Below are positions 34,138 to 43,699 of a stretch of 61,565 nt of DNA, one piece after another (within the stretch, counting starts at the first letter, position 1; every line of letters starts with the position of its first letter). The position numbers were made by a program, and so were the translations under genes. This DNA is from CAZJCK01 sp964544635 (lineage in GTDB: Bacteria > Zixibacteria > MSB-5A5 > GN15 > FEB-12): contig CAZJCK010000008.1 in the NCBI GenBank assembly GCA_964544635.1, positions 1-61,565 on the forward strand, in the 5' to 3' direction. The notes under the pieces were generated by a model. The model worked only from the letters and a program-made list of their open reading frames with translations. It searched no databases and was not told the DNA's origin.

Positions 34138-35832
34138 TCACTCGCCGGGAGCCCGTCGAATGTTGGCCAGCGCCTCCAGCACGAGGTCGGCCTGGACCTG
34201 GTGACGGTTTAAAACGCGCGAGATGATCTCCATCGCCCCTTCGACCTCGGCCACGATCACCTCGTTGGCACCGGCCTCTTCGAGCACCCTGGTGTCCAGC
34301 TGGTAGCGGGTGCGCGCCAGGATATGAAGATTGGGCGCCACCTGGCGGGCGGCCTTGATCGCCCGTATGACCGCCTCCGGATCGTTCACTACCAAAATGA
34401 ATTCCTTCGCATGGTGGGCATTGAGATGTTCGAGCACCTCGGGACTGGTGATATCGGCAAAGAAGATTGGCTCACCTTCGGACCGGGCTTTTCTGACATT
34501 ATCAATATTCAGCTCTGCGATCAGGTAGGGAATTCCGGACTGCTTGAGGATGCGGCTCAGGTTGCGCCCGGCCAGGCCGTAGCCGCCGATGATAACGTGG
34601 TTACGGAACTCCACTCGTTCCTCGTCAATGTCCTCGGCCGTCGGCACCTTGATCCAGCGCCGTATGCCGGGCATCCGCCCCATCCCGGCCGCCAGATGCG
34701 GTCCGGCCATCAGGCCCAGCGGCGTCACCGCCATGGACAGGATCGCCACCGCCGTCAGGCTGTCGCCCAGCGCGCCGGTCAGGAGTTCTTCCTGCGCGGA
34801 AAGGGTGATCAGGATAAACGAAAACTCACCCACCTGAGCCAAACCGGCGGCCGAGCGGGTGCTGACGCCGGTGGGCAGCTTGAGCATAAGGCCGGTAACA
34901 AAAACGATGATGAACTTGCCGAGAATAATCGCGACCAGCAAACCGGCCACGGTACCAAAGCTCGACATGATAATGGTCGGGTCGAGAAGCATACCGACCG
35001 ACACGAAGAAGATCGAGGTGAGCACTTCGCGAAACGGTATGAGGTCCGACATCGCCTGGTGGCGGTACTCGCCGCCGGCTACGACCATCCCGGCCAAAAA
35101 TGCGCCCAGCGCCAGGCTGGTGCCGGCCTCGGCGGTCAGCCAGGCGGTACCGATGCAGATCAACAGCACGGTCATGATAAACAGGTGGCGCTGCCGGGTT
35201 TCGGCGATAATGTCCATCAGGCGCGGCACCACGTAGCGCGATGCGACCAGCACGCCGAGCACGATCAGGGCGGCACGACCGAGCGACCATGCGACCGTGG
35301 TGAGGTCGGCTGTGACATCGGACAGGAGCGGAATGATCAGGATCATCGGCACCACGCACAGATCCTGAAAAACGAGAATACCGAGGGTGAAGCGGCCGTG
35401 GGGGGCATCGACCTCGCCCCGCTGCTGCAGCGCCTTGAGGACGATGGCCGTACTCGAAATCGAGATGACGAAACCGATAATGAGCGAGGTTGCGGCCGGC
35501 AGCCCGAACATCTGGGCGATAAGGTACGATACGGCGATGCTCAGTCCGACCTGAATGGTACCGCCGACAAGAATCGGCTTCCACAAGCGCCGCAGCCGAT
35601 CCAGCGACAACTCCAGGCCGATCCCGAACAACAGCAGCACCACGCCCACCTCGGCGAGCAACTGTACCTGTTCGATCTGGCTGATCCAACCAAGGCCGTT
35701 CGGTCCGGCCAGTACGCCGGCCAGGATGAAACCGGCAATGGGCGGCAGCTTGAGTCGTGAAAAGAGCGCCACGATCACCACGGCCAGGGCCATGATCAGC
35801 GAAAGATCCTGTAGAATGCGAAAGTCGTGCAT
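34138..35832 (-). CDS. Kef-type monovalent cation:proton antiporter with RCK (TrkA-N) domain
   Basis: A 564-residue inner-membrane transporter. Residues 1-385 form about twelve hydrophobic helices of the CPA2 family (LAEVGVVLLLFGIGLELSLD). A cytosolic TrkA-N/RCK domain follows from about residue 405: NHVIIGGYGLAGRNLSRIL has the Rossmann GxGxxG-type pattern and binds NAD(H) or another nucleotide, gating the channel. Such proteins exchange K+ or Na+ for protons during stress and pH control. No KefF/G accessory gene is adjacent. It is transcribed alone, divergent from glgE. Confidence 0.93.
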   Translation of the reverse strand: MHDFRILQDLSLIMALAVVIVALFSRLKLPPIAGFILAGVLAGPNGLGWISQIEQVQLLAEVGVVLLLFGIGLELSLDRLRRLWKPILVGGTIQVGLSIAVSYLIAQMFGLPAATSLIIGFVISISSTAIVLKALQQRGEVDAPHGRFTLGILVFQDLCVVPMILIIPLLSDVTADLTTVAWSLGRAALIVLGVLVASRYVVPRLMDIIAETRQRHLFIMTVLLICIGTAWLTAEAGTSLALGAFLAGMVVAGGEYRHQAMSDLIPFREVLTSIFFVSVGMLLDPTIIMSSFGTVAGLLVAIILGKFIIVFVTGLMLKLPTGVSTRSAAGLAQVGEFSFILITLSAQEELLTGALGDSLTAVAILSMAVTPLGLMAGPHLAAGMGRMPGIRRWIKVPTAEDIDEERVEFRNHVIIGGYGLAGRNLSRILKQSGIPYLIAELNIDNVRKARSEGEPIFFADITSPEVLEHLNAHHAKEFILVVNDPEAVIRAIKAARQVAPNLHILARTRYQLDTRVLEEAGANEVIVAEVEGAMEIISRVLNRHQVQADLVLEALANIRRAPGE

Positions 35833-36084
35833 TTGTCTGTCCCGGAATATTTAGCGAACAGTATACACAATGACACCGTTACAAGTAAATACAGAAAGTG
35901 CATAAAACAACGATACCGCCGGACTTGATTTTGCTCCCCCGGCATCGTAACGTGTGGTCAGCACGTCCACGCCCAAGGGGCGCGCCGTGTTTCGCGACTG
36001 CAAATATGTCGCCCACGATCACGGCACCGCACGACAAGATAATCACTCCGTATCCTGTGAACGCTGTACCGGAAGGGAGGCAGC

Positions 36085-38070
36085 TTGATTTCGGACGGAA
36101 GACTCCGGGTTACAATTGAAAACGTACAACCACAGGTGGCCGACAGCGACTTTCCCGTCAAACGCTCGGTAGGTGAACCGATCGTCGTGCAGGCGGACGT
36201 GTTTGCCGACGGTCATGATCGCATCTCGGCCAACCTTCTTTACCGTGCCCCGGGCGAGAAGGACTGGCGGCGCTCGGTCATGTACCCGCTCGGCAACGAT
36301 TTGTGGGAGGGTACTGTTCTGCTGGAGAGCGGCGGGGAGCATTATTTTACCGTTGAAGGCTACGTTAACAAATTCCGCACCTGGCAAGCCGACTTCAAGA
36401 AGAAGTATGATGCCGGCCAGAATGTCGCCGTCGACCTGCAGGTTGGCGTGCAGTTGATTAATGATGCGGTCGATCGCGCAACTGATGATGACGCGGCCAA
36501 ACTCAAGAAGGCCGCGGCCGCGCTCGACACCAGGGAGCTGAACGACGACACCATCGAACTGGCGCTGTCTTCGAAGCTTGCCGACATGGTCGAGGCCAAC
36601 CGGGATCACAGCCTGACGACGCGATATGAGAAGGAAATTACGGTCAATGTCGAGCGCGAGCGCGCCCGTTTCTCTTCCTGGTACGAGTTTTTCCCGCGAT
36701 CCTTCGGCAATGCGCCGGGGAAGCATGCGACCCTGAAAGACTGTGAAGCGCTGTTGCCGCGCATCGCCGGGATGGGTTTCAACGTCGTCTACCTGCCGCC
36801 GATTCATCCGATCGGGACGACCAATCGCAAGGGCAAGAACAATGCGACGACCGCCGAACCGGGCGACGTCGGCAGCCCCTGGGCAATCGGCGCCAGGGCA
36901 GGTGGTCACAAGGCGGTCCACCCCGATCTCGGCACGCTGGACGATTTCGACCACTTTGTCGGCGCCGCGCGTGAACTCGGCCTTGAGGTCGCGCTCGATA
37001 TTGCCTTCCAGTGTTCGCCCGACCATCCGTACGTGAAGGAGCATCCCGACTGGTTTATCTGGCGCCCCGACGGCAGCATCCAGTACGCTGAGAATCCGCC
37101 CAAGAAGTATGAGGATGTGGTGCCGTTCAATTTTGAAACCGACGACTGGCAGGCGATGTGGGAGGAACTGACCAGCGTGATCATGCACTGGGCCGATCAC
37201 GGTGTTACCGTTTTCCGTATCGACAATCCCCATACCAAGCCGTTTGCATTCTGGGAGTATGCCATTGCGACGGTGCGTCGGACCTATCCGGAAGCGATTT
37301 TTCTGGCCGAGGCCTTCACCCGACCCAAGGTGATGAAGCGACTGGCCAAGGTTGGATTTCAGCAGTCGTACACCTATTTCACGTGGCGCAACTCCAAGTG
37401 GGAGTTGATGGATTACCTGGTTGATCTGTCGCAGGGCGAGGCGCGGGACTATTTCCGACCGAATTTCTGGCCGAACACGCCCGACATCCTGCCGGAATTC
37501 CTGCAATTCGGCGGGCGCCCGGCCTTTCTCATTCGCATGGCGCTGGCGGCGACGATGTCGTCCAACTGGGGAATCTATGGCCCGGCCTATGAGCTGTGTG
37601 TCCATAAAGCGGTCGCCGGCAAGGAAGAGTACCTCAATTCCGAAAAGTATGAGATCAAGGATTGGAATCTCAATGCGCCGGAGAGCATTACCGGTGAAAT
37701 CACGACCATCAACCGAATCCGAAACGAAAACCCGGCGTTGCAGGCAACCAACAACATCCGGTTTCTCGACATCGACAACGATCACATGATTGCCTACGCC
37801 AAAATGAGCCCCGACCTGGAGAATTTCATTCTGGTGGTGGTTAATCTCGATCCGTTCCATGTCCAGTCGGGGTGGATAGGCATGCCGATCGATGATTTCG
37901 GTATACCCCGCGAACAGACATACATGGTGCACGATCTGGTCAGCGACGACCGCTACATCTGGCAGGGCGAAGAGAATTTCGTCGAACTCAACCCGCAGTT
38001 GCTGCCCTATCACGTTTTCAAGGTTTATCGTCGCATGCGCCGTGAGCACGACTTCGATTATTACATGTAA
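36085..38070 (+). CDS. glgE: Alpha-1,4-glucan:maltose-1-phosphate maltosyltransferase
   Basis: Adds maltose units from alpha-maltose 1-phosphate to the non-reducing ends of alpha-1,4-glucans (GH13_3). The N-terminal beta domain precedes SWYEFFPRSFGNAPGKHATL, then PIHPIGTTNRKGKNN. The active-site residues are in VTVFRIDNPHTKPFAFWEYA (Asp nucleophile), IFLAEAFTRPK (Glu acid/base) and NTPDILPEFLQFGG (third Asp). It starts with TTG behind GGGAGG. At 661 residues its length is normal. It opens the glucan/trehalose cluster, with the TreS-maltokinase fusion that makes its substrate 21 bp downstream. Confidence 0.95.
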   Translation: MISDGRLRVTIENVQPQVADSDFPVKRSVGEPIVVQADVFADGHDRISANLLYRAPGEKDWRRSVMYPLGNDLWEGTVLLESGGEHYFTVEGYVNKFRTWQADFKKKYDAGQNVAVDLQVGVQLINDAVDRATDDDAAKLKKAAAALDTRELNDDTIELALSSKLADMVEANRDHSLTTRYEKEITVNVERERARFSSWYEFFPRSFGNAPGKHATLKDCEALLPRIAGMGFNVVYLPPIHPIGTTNRKGKNNATTAEPGDVGSPWAIGARAGGHKAVHPDLGTLDDFDHFVGAARELGLEVALDIAFQCSPDHPYVKEHPDWFIWRPDGSIQYAENPPKKYEDVVPFNFETDDWQAMWEELTSVIMHWADHGVTVFRIDNPHTKPFAFWEYAIATVRRTYPEAIFLAEAFTRPKVMKRLAKVGFQQSYTYFTWRNSKWELMDYLVDLSQGEARDYFRPNFWPNTPDILPEFLQFGGRPAFLIRMALAATMSSNWGIYGPAYELCVHKAVAGKEEYLNSEKYEIKDWNLNAPESITGEITTINRIRNENPALQATNNIRFLDIDNDHMIAYAKMSPDLENFILVVVNLDPFHVQSGWIGMPIDDFGIPREQTYMVHDLVSDDRYIWQGEENFVELNPQLLPYHVFKVYRRMRREHDFDYYM

Positions 38071-38091
38071 CCGAGAGGAATTCGTACGACT

Positions 38092-41000
38092 ATGCCTCGC
38101 AAAGGTCCAGTTATCGTTGATGATCCGCTGTGGTATAAGGATGCTGTCATCTATGAACTGCATATTAAGGCCTTCAAGGACAGCAATAACGACGGTATCG
38201 GTGACATCCAGGGTATCATCAGCCGTCTCGACTATCTCCAGAGCCTGGGGGTGACGGCGCTGTGGCTGCTGCCCTTCTATCCGTCGCCGTTGCGTGACGA
38301 CGGCTACGACATCGCATCCTATACCGAAATCCACCCGCAATACGGCACGCTGGCCGACTTCAAGGAGCTGCTCCGCGAGGCGCACCGGCGGGGCATTCGT
38401 GTCATCACCGAACTGGTCCTGAACCATACGTCGGATCAGCATCCGTGGTTCCAGAAGTCGCGACAGGCGAAGAAGGGCACCACCTGGCGCGACTTCTATG
38501 TCTGGAGCGACGACCCGGAGGTGTACTCCGACGCCCGCATCATCTTCAAGGACTTCGAGGATTCCAACTGGACGTGGGACCCGGTCGCGCAGGCGTATTA
38601 CTGGCATCGCTTTTACTCGCACCAGCCGGACCTGAACTTCGAGAATCCCAAGGTACACAAGGCGATCTTCGACGTGCTTGACTTCTGGTTCGACATGGGG
38701 ATCGACGGTTTGCGACTCGACGCCGTGCCGTACCTGTACGAGCGCGAGGATACCAATTGCGAAAATCTCGACGAAACCCACGACTTTCTCAAGAAGCTCC
38801 GCGCCCATATCGACAGGAAGTACAAGAACCGGATGATTCTGGCCGAGGCCAACCAGTGGTCGGAGGATGCGGTCGAGTATTTTGGCGACGGTGACGAGTG
38901 CAATATGGCGTTTAACTTCCCGGTCATGCCGCGCATGTTCATGGCGCTGCAGATGGAGGACCGCTACCCGATCATCGAGATCCTGGACCCGCCGCTGGAA
39001 ATTCCCGATAACGCCCAGTGGGCCATCTTCCTGCGCAACCACGACGAACTCACGCTCGAGATGGTGACCGACGAAGAGCGCGATTACATGTATCGCATGT
39101 ACGCCAAGGATCCGCGGGCCAAGATCAATCTCGGTATCAGACGTCGGCTCGCCCCGCTGCTGGGCAACAATCGCCGTCGCATCGAACTGATGAACGCCCT
39201 GTTGTTCTCGCTGCCGGGTACGCCGGTATTGTACTATGGCGACGAGATCGGTATGGGCGATAACTACTACCTGGGTGATCGCGACGGCGTGCGTACGCCG
39301 ATGCAGTGGGCGCCCGATCGCAATGCCGGTTTCTCCAGGGCCAATCCGCATCGACTGTATCTCCCGGTGATTATCGATTCGGAGTATCATTACGAGGCGC
39401 TCAATGTCGAAACGCAGGACAACAATCCGTCGTCGCTGCTCTGGTGGATGCGTCGCGTCATCGCCATGCGAAAGAACTTCCAGGCATTCGGTCGCGGTAC
39501 CTGCGAGTTCCTCTCGCCGGGTAACAACCGGGTACTGGCCTTTATCCGTCGGTATGAAGATGAAGCCATTCTCGTAGTCGTCAACCTGTCCCGTTTCTCC
39601 CAGTGCGTGGAACTCGAGCTGCCCCAATATGTCGATATGGTGCCGCGCGAGGTGTTCAGCCACAACGATTTCCCGCGCATCAAGGATGAACCGTACGTCG
39701 TTACGGTCGGGCCCCACGACTATTACTGGTTCCAGTTGCACCCGGCCGAGGATGCCGTGGAATTGCCTGAAGACCAGAAGTATCCGACCATAACGCTTCC
39801 GGAGATACAACTGGATTTCCTTGATTCGACCCTTCGCGAGCGGCTGGAACGATCGATTCTCCCCAAGTATCTGCGTCGCGCCCGCTGGTTCGGCAGCAAG
39901 GGGCGGCGGATTCGCGCCATCGAGTTCCGCGAAGCGGCCGAGCTTGGCGATGGCGACACACCACTGTGGCTGACGCTGTTCGATGTGACTTATAATGACG
40001 GTACGCCCGAAACCTATCAGTTGCCGCTCGGCGTGGCCGTCCGGGAACAGGCGATGAGCATTCGCGAAGACTCGCCCCAGGCCATTCTGGCCGAAGCAAC
40101 GATCGGTGACGACGACACCGGCGTGGTCTACGACGGCAGCTACGACGAAACGTTGCACCGCATCCTGTTCAACCTGATCGAGAAGCGCAAGCGTCTCAAG
40201 GGACAGGCCGGGGCGTTTGTGGCGTCGCGCGGCCGAAAGTTCTCCGCCACCATCGGTGCTTCTCAACATGACCTGGATTCGCGCGCGCTGGGCGCCGAGC
40301 AGTCGAACACATCGATCCTGTTCGGACATACCGGTATCATGAAACTGTATCGAAAACTGGAGCGCGGAACCAATCCGGATGTCGAGATCGGCCGCCTGTT
40401 GTCCGAAAAGAAACGCTTTGAGTATACGCCGGCCTTCCTGGGCGCCATCGAGTATCGCAGCCGCTCGGGGGATGAGTCGTTTCACATCGGTTTGCTCCAG
40501 GAATTCGTCGAAAACCAGGGCGACTCCTGGTCGTTCGTGACCGACCATGTCTGGCTGTATCTTGAGGATGTGCTGTCGCGCCGACGCGAGATGCGCGAGG
40601 TTCCGGAATCGCTGCCGCTTCGCCTGCAGGACATCGACGCCTCGCAATACCAGCGGGTCCACGACCTGGTCGGAGAGTTCCACGCCAACATGTTCTCACT
40701 GCTGGGCGAGCGGACCGGCGAGATGCACCTGGCCCTGGCGTCGTCCGGCACCGGCATCGAATGGAAGCCGGAGCCGTTCTCGCTGTTGTACCAGCGCTCG
40801 GTCTACCAGACGATGCACAACCTCGTTCGACGGGTCGGCAAGACCCTGCAGTCGAATATCAACCGTATTCCGAAGGAAAATCGGGCCGACGCCACTGCGG
40901 TGCTCGACAGCCAGCCGGCCATCTACAACGCCTTCAAGCGTATTCTCGAGAAGAAATTCCCGGCCCACAAGATTCGTATCCACGGCGACTATCACCTCGG

Positions 41001-41436
41001 CCAGGTACTGTTTACCGGCAAGGACTTCCAGATCATCGACTTCGAGGGCGAACCGGCCCGGCCGATCAGCGAACGCCGTCTCAAGCGTTCGCCCCTGCGC
41101 GATGTCGCCGGCATGGTGCGGTCGTTCCACTACGCCATTTATACCGGTCTGTTCCGGCACCCGTCGGTGCGCCCCGAAGACCACGAATTCCTGTTGCCCT
41201 GGGTGCAGGGGTGGTATCATTATGCATCGTCGCTCTTTCTCGAGAAGTACCTCGAGACGGTCGACGGTGCGCCGTTTATTCCGCGGCGACGCGAGGATGC
41301 CAATATCCTGTTTGAGGCCTTCCTGCTTGAAAAGGCCGTGTACGAGCTCGGTTACGAGTTGAATAACCGCCCGGACTGGGCGGCCATTCCGCTGCGCGGC
41401 ATTCTCGAAATCCTGCATTTGACCCGGGCCGAATAA
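38092..41436 (+). CDS. treS: Trehalose synthase / maltokinase fusion (TreS-Mak)
   Basis: A 1114-residue bifunctional enzyme. Residues about 10-560 are a GH13_16 trehalose synthase interconverting trehalose and maltose: Asp in GIDGLRLDAVPYLYE, Glu in MILAEANQWSEDAVEYFG, Asp in FLRNHDELTLEMVTDEE. Residues about 580-1110 are a maltokinase: RARWFGSKGRRIRAIEFREA at its start and the kinase core IRIHGDYHLGQVLFTG with the catalytic Asp, then IIDFEGEPARPISERRLKRS. Together they turn trehalose into maltose 1-phosphate for GlgE, using ATP. The same fusion occurs in actinobacteria and other phyla. Downstream sequence has no clear terminator. Confidence 0.95.
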   Translation: MPRKGPVIVDDPLWYKDAVIYELHIKAFKDSNNDGIGDIQGIISRLDYLQSLGVTALWLLPFYPSPLRDDGYDIASYTEIHPQYGTLADFKELLREAHRRGIRVITELVLNHTSDQHPWFQKSRQAKKGTTWRDFYVWSDDPEVYSDARIIFKDFEDSNWTWDPVAQAYYWHRFYSHQPDLNFENPKVHKAIFDVLDFWFDMGIDGLRLDAVPYLYEREDTNCENLDETHDFLKKLRAHIDRKYKNRMILAEANQWSEDAVEYFGDGDECNMAFNFPVMPRMFMALQMEDRYPIIEILDPPLEIPDNAQWAIFLRNHDELTLEMVTDEERDYMYRMYAKDPRAKINLGIRRRLAPLLGNNRRRIELMNALLFSLPGTPVLYYGDEIGMGDNYYLGDRDGVRTPMQWAPDRNAGFSRANPHRLYLPVIIDSEYHYEALNVETQDNNPSSLLWWMRRVIAMRKNFQAFGRGTCEFLSPGNNRVLAFIRRYEDEAILVVVNLSRFSQCVELELPQYVDMVPREVFSHNDFPRIKDEPYVVTVGPHDYYWFQLHPAEDAVELPEDQKYPTITLPEIQLDFLDSTLRERLERSILPKYLRRARWFGSKGRRIRAIEFREAAELGDGDTPLWLTLFDVTYNDGTPETYQLPLGVAVREQAMSIREDSPQAILAEATIGDDDTGVVYDGSYDETLHRILFNLIEKRKRLKGQAGAFVASRGRKFSATIGASQHDLDSRALGAEQSNTSILFGHTGIMKLYRKLERGTNPDVEIGRLLSEKKRFEYTPAFLGAIEYRSRSGDESFHIGLLQEFVENQGDSWSFVTDHVWLYLEDVLSRRREMREVPESLPLRLQDIDASQYQRVHDLVGEFHANMFSLLGERTGEMHLALASSGTGIEWKPEPFSLLYQRSVYQTMHNLVRRVGKTLQSNINRIPKENRADATAVLDSQPAIYNAFKRILEKKFPAHKIRIHGDYHLGQVLFTGKDFQIIDFEGEPARPISERRLKRSPLRDVAGMVRSFHYAIYTGLFRHPSVRPEDHEFLLPWVQGWYHYASSLFLEKYLETVDGAPFIPRRREDANILFEAFLLEKAVYELGYELNNRPDWAAIPLRGILEILHLTRAE

Positions 41437-41586
41437 GCGGACCGGCGCGCCGATTGCGCGAACAAAAAAACGCCCCGGGCTGTTGCAGGTGCTATACGGG
41501 ACGGTCGGCCCACCGGTGATCGGCCCGACAGTACATAAAGCTACGGGCAAAGTGCCCGGTTGACGATACATGGAGGTTCTTTTGGT

Positions 41587-41790
41587 ATGAAAGATCAAAT
41601 CGGTGCAACCGCCGGCGCCATCTGGGATATTCTCCAGGATGTCGACAAGATGGCGATTTCTCAGCTCCCCAAGGCAGTGAAACAGAAGGAAGCAATTACC
41701 TACCAGGCGCTCGGCTGGCTCGCCCGCGAGAACAAGATCGAGTACGAGGCGCGTGGCAACAAGACGTATGTCCTTTTGAACAATCGCTGA
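41587..41790 (+). CDS. Small winged-helix protein, DUF2582-like
   Basis: A 67-residue protein read from the ATG at 41587, which follows GGAGG. The pattern GATAGAIWDILQDVDKMAIS then QKEAITYQALGWLARENKIE fits the winged-helix DUF2582 family, known mainly from structure, with no proven function. It lies inside the glucan/trehalose cluster and could be a local regulator or DNA/RNA-binding accessory protein; this is inferred from fold and position. An AAG-loop hairpin, CGGGCA-AAG-TGCCCG, lies 29 bp upstream. Confidence 0.82.
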   Translation: MKDQIGATAGAIWDILQDVDKMAISQLPKAVKQKEAITYQALGWLARENKIEYEARGNKTYVLLNNR

Positions 41791-41869
41791 CTAACGGGGT
41801 CATTACTATCCAATATAACCAACGGAGCACCCGGCGTCGGACGGCGGCCGGTCAAACGGGGGTGACGGT

Positions 41870-43699
41870 GTGCGCATAGGCGCCTGGTGTGAAAGCGGCA
41901 ACCAGACCGAATTTACCGTCTGGGCGCCCCGTGCCGACGCCCTGACAGTACACCTGCTCGAGCCCGATGATCGCATCATCGACATGGTGCCGCTGGAGTA
42001 TGGCTACTGGCGGGTGACGGTTGACAATTGTGGCGCCGGCGCCCGCTACCGCCTCGCTCCCGGCAAGGGTGAGGAGCGGCCCGATCCGGCCTCGCACTTC
42101 CAGCCGGACGGAGTCCATGCCCCGTCCGCCGTCGTCGATCATGCCGCCTTCGAGTGGCATGACGACGCATGGAGCGGACTGCCGCTGGAGCAGTACGTCA
42201 AGTACGAACTGCACATCGGTACGTTTACGCCGGAGGGGACGTTCGACGCTGCGATCGGTCGGCTCGGTCAGCTCAGGGCGCTCGGTGTCAACACTCTGCA
42301 GATCATGCCGGTGGCCGCCTTCCCGGGCTCGCGCAACTGGGGGTACGACGGTGTGTATCCGTTTGCGGTGCAGGCGTCGTACGGCGGTCCCGACGGTTTG
42401 AAACGGCTGGTCGATGCGGCTCATCGCGAGGGTATGGCGGTAGTGCTCGATGTCGTCTACAATCACCTCGGCCCGGAAGGTAATTACCTGCACGAATTCG
42501 CGCCGTATTTCACGGAACGGTACCGCACCCCGTGGGGCTGGGCGATCAACTACGACGACGCCCACAGCGACCAGGTGCGCAACTATTTTGTCGAAAACGG
42601 ATTATACTGGCTGCGGGAGTATCATATCGACGGTTTGCGTCTCGATGCTGTCCACGGCATCTTCGATCAAAGCGCCCACCCGTTTCTGCAACAACTGGCC
42701 GAGGTGGTCGACGACTTCTCGGGCCGCGACACCTGGCCGCGATACCTGATCGCCGAGAGCGACCTGAACGATTCACGCCTGATTCGTTCACGCGCCGTTG
42801 GCGGCTACGGACTGCACAGCCAGTGGTCGGACGACTTTCATCATTCGCTGCATACCCTGCTGACCGGCGAGGCCGAGGGATACTACCGCGACTTCGGTCG
42901 CATGGCCGATCTCGAAGCGTCGCTCCGGGAAGGCTATGTCTACAGCGGCCGGTACTCGCAGCACCGTGTTCGCTCTCACGGCAATTCGGCGGCCGGACTT
43001 TCAGGCGACAAGTTCGTCATTTCAACGCAGACCCACGACCAGGTGGGCAACCGAATGATGGGTGAACGCCTCACCTCGCTGGTGTCGTACGACGCGTTGA
43101 AGCTGGCGGCCGGGCTGATGTTGACGGCGCCCGCCATTCCGATGCTCTTCATGGGCGAAGAGTATGGCGAACCGGCGCCGTTTTTGTATTTTGTGAGCCA
43201 CGGGGATGAAAACCTGGTGAAAGCGGTGCGCGAAGGGCGCAAAGAGGAGTTTGCGGCCTTCGGCTGGGAAGGTGAACCACCCGACCCGCAGAGCGAAGCC
43301 ACGTTTAACGAATCGAAGCTGCACTGGGAATTGCGCGGCGACGGCAAGCACAAGGCATTACTCGAGCTGTACACTGAGTTGCTGCGCCTCCGCCGCAGCA
43401 TTCCTGCCCTTGCCGACCTGAGTCGCGAAACCGTTGATGTCGGCAGCGACGAAAAGAAGCGCATCGTGTCGATGCGCCGCTGGTCGGGCAGCAGCTCAGT
43501 CTGGATCCTGGCCTCATTCAGCCAAGAGAAACAGTCGGTGACGGCTGCCACCGGCGAAGGGTCGTGGCAAAAACTCATCGATACGACCGACCAGCGCGAG
43601 CCCGGTACCGGCACTTCGCTGCCCGACACCGTCAAACCGGGAGAGGAACTGACGGTAGCGCCGCTCACGTTCGCCCTTTATCAGAGAAAGTCATCATGA
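41870..43699 (+). CDS. treZ: Malto-oligosyltrehalose trehalohydrolase
   Basis: Releases trehalose from malto-oligosyltrehalose, the second step of the TreY/TreZ route (GH13_10). The N-terminal beta domain begins IGAWCESGNQTEFTVWAPRA. The catalytic domain carries YHIDGLRLDAVHGI (Asp nucleophile), YLIAESDLNDSRL (Glu acid/base) and STQTHDQVGNRMMGERLTS (third Asp). VVLDVVYNHLGPEGNY is the family-typical conserved block. It starts with GTG and overlaps the GH57 gene by ATGA. 609 residues is normal length. Confidence 0.95.
   Translation: MRIGAWCESGNQTEFTVWAPRADALTVHLLEPDDRIIDMVPLEYGYWRVTVDNCGAGARYRLAPGKGEERPDPASHFQPDGVHAPSAVVDHAAFEWHDDAWSGLPLEQYVKYELHIGTFTPEGTFDAAIGRLGQLRALGVNTLQIMPVAAFPGSRNWGYDGVYPFAVQASYGGPDGLKRLVDAAHREGMAVVLDVVYNHLGPEGNYLHEFAPYFTERYRTPWGWAINYDDAHSDQVRNYFVENGLYWLREYHIDGLRLDAVHGIFDQSAHPFLQQLAEVVDDFSGRDTWPRYLIAESDLNDSRLIRSRAVGGYGLHSQWSDDFHHSLHTLLTGEAEGYYRDFGRMADLEASLREGYVYSGRYSQHRVRSHGNSAAGLSGDKFVISTQTHDQVGNRMMGERLTSLVSYDALKLAAGLMLTAPAIPMLFMGEEYGEPAPFLYFVSHGDENLVKAVREGRKEEFAAFGWEGEPPDPQSEATFNESKLHWELRGDGKHKALLELYTELLRLRRSIPALADLSRETVDVGSDEKKRIVSMRRWSGSSSVWILASFSQEKQSVTAATGEGSWQKLIDTTDQREPGTGTSLPDTVKPGEELTVAPLTFALYQRKSS

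Noticed and set aside
34324..35760. A 478-codon plus-strand frame opposite the Kef-type transporter
   Set aside because: The predicted protein is an antisense image of membrane helices, dominated by His, Asp, Gln and Gly, with no family resemblance.
36043..40683. A 1546-codon open frame on the minus strand opposite glgE and treS-mak
   Set aside because: It lies fully antisense to two genes with clear catalytic motifs. High GC and the codon use of the coding strand keep this frame open. The translation shows no domain, signal or repeat.
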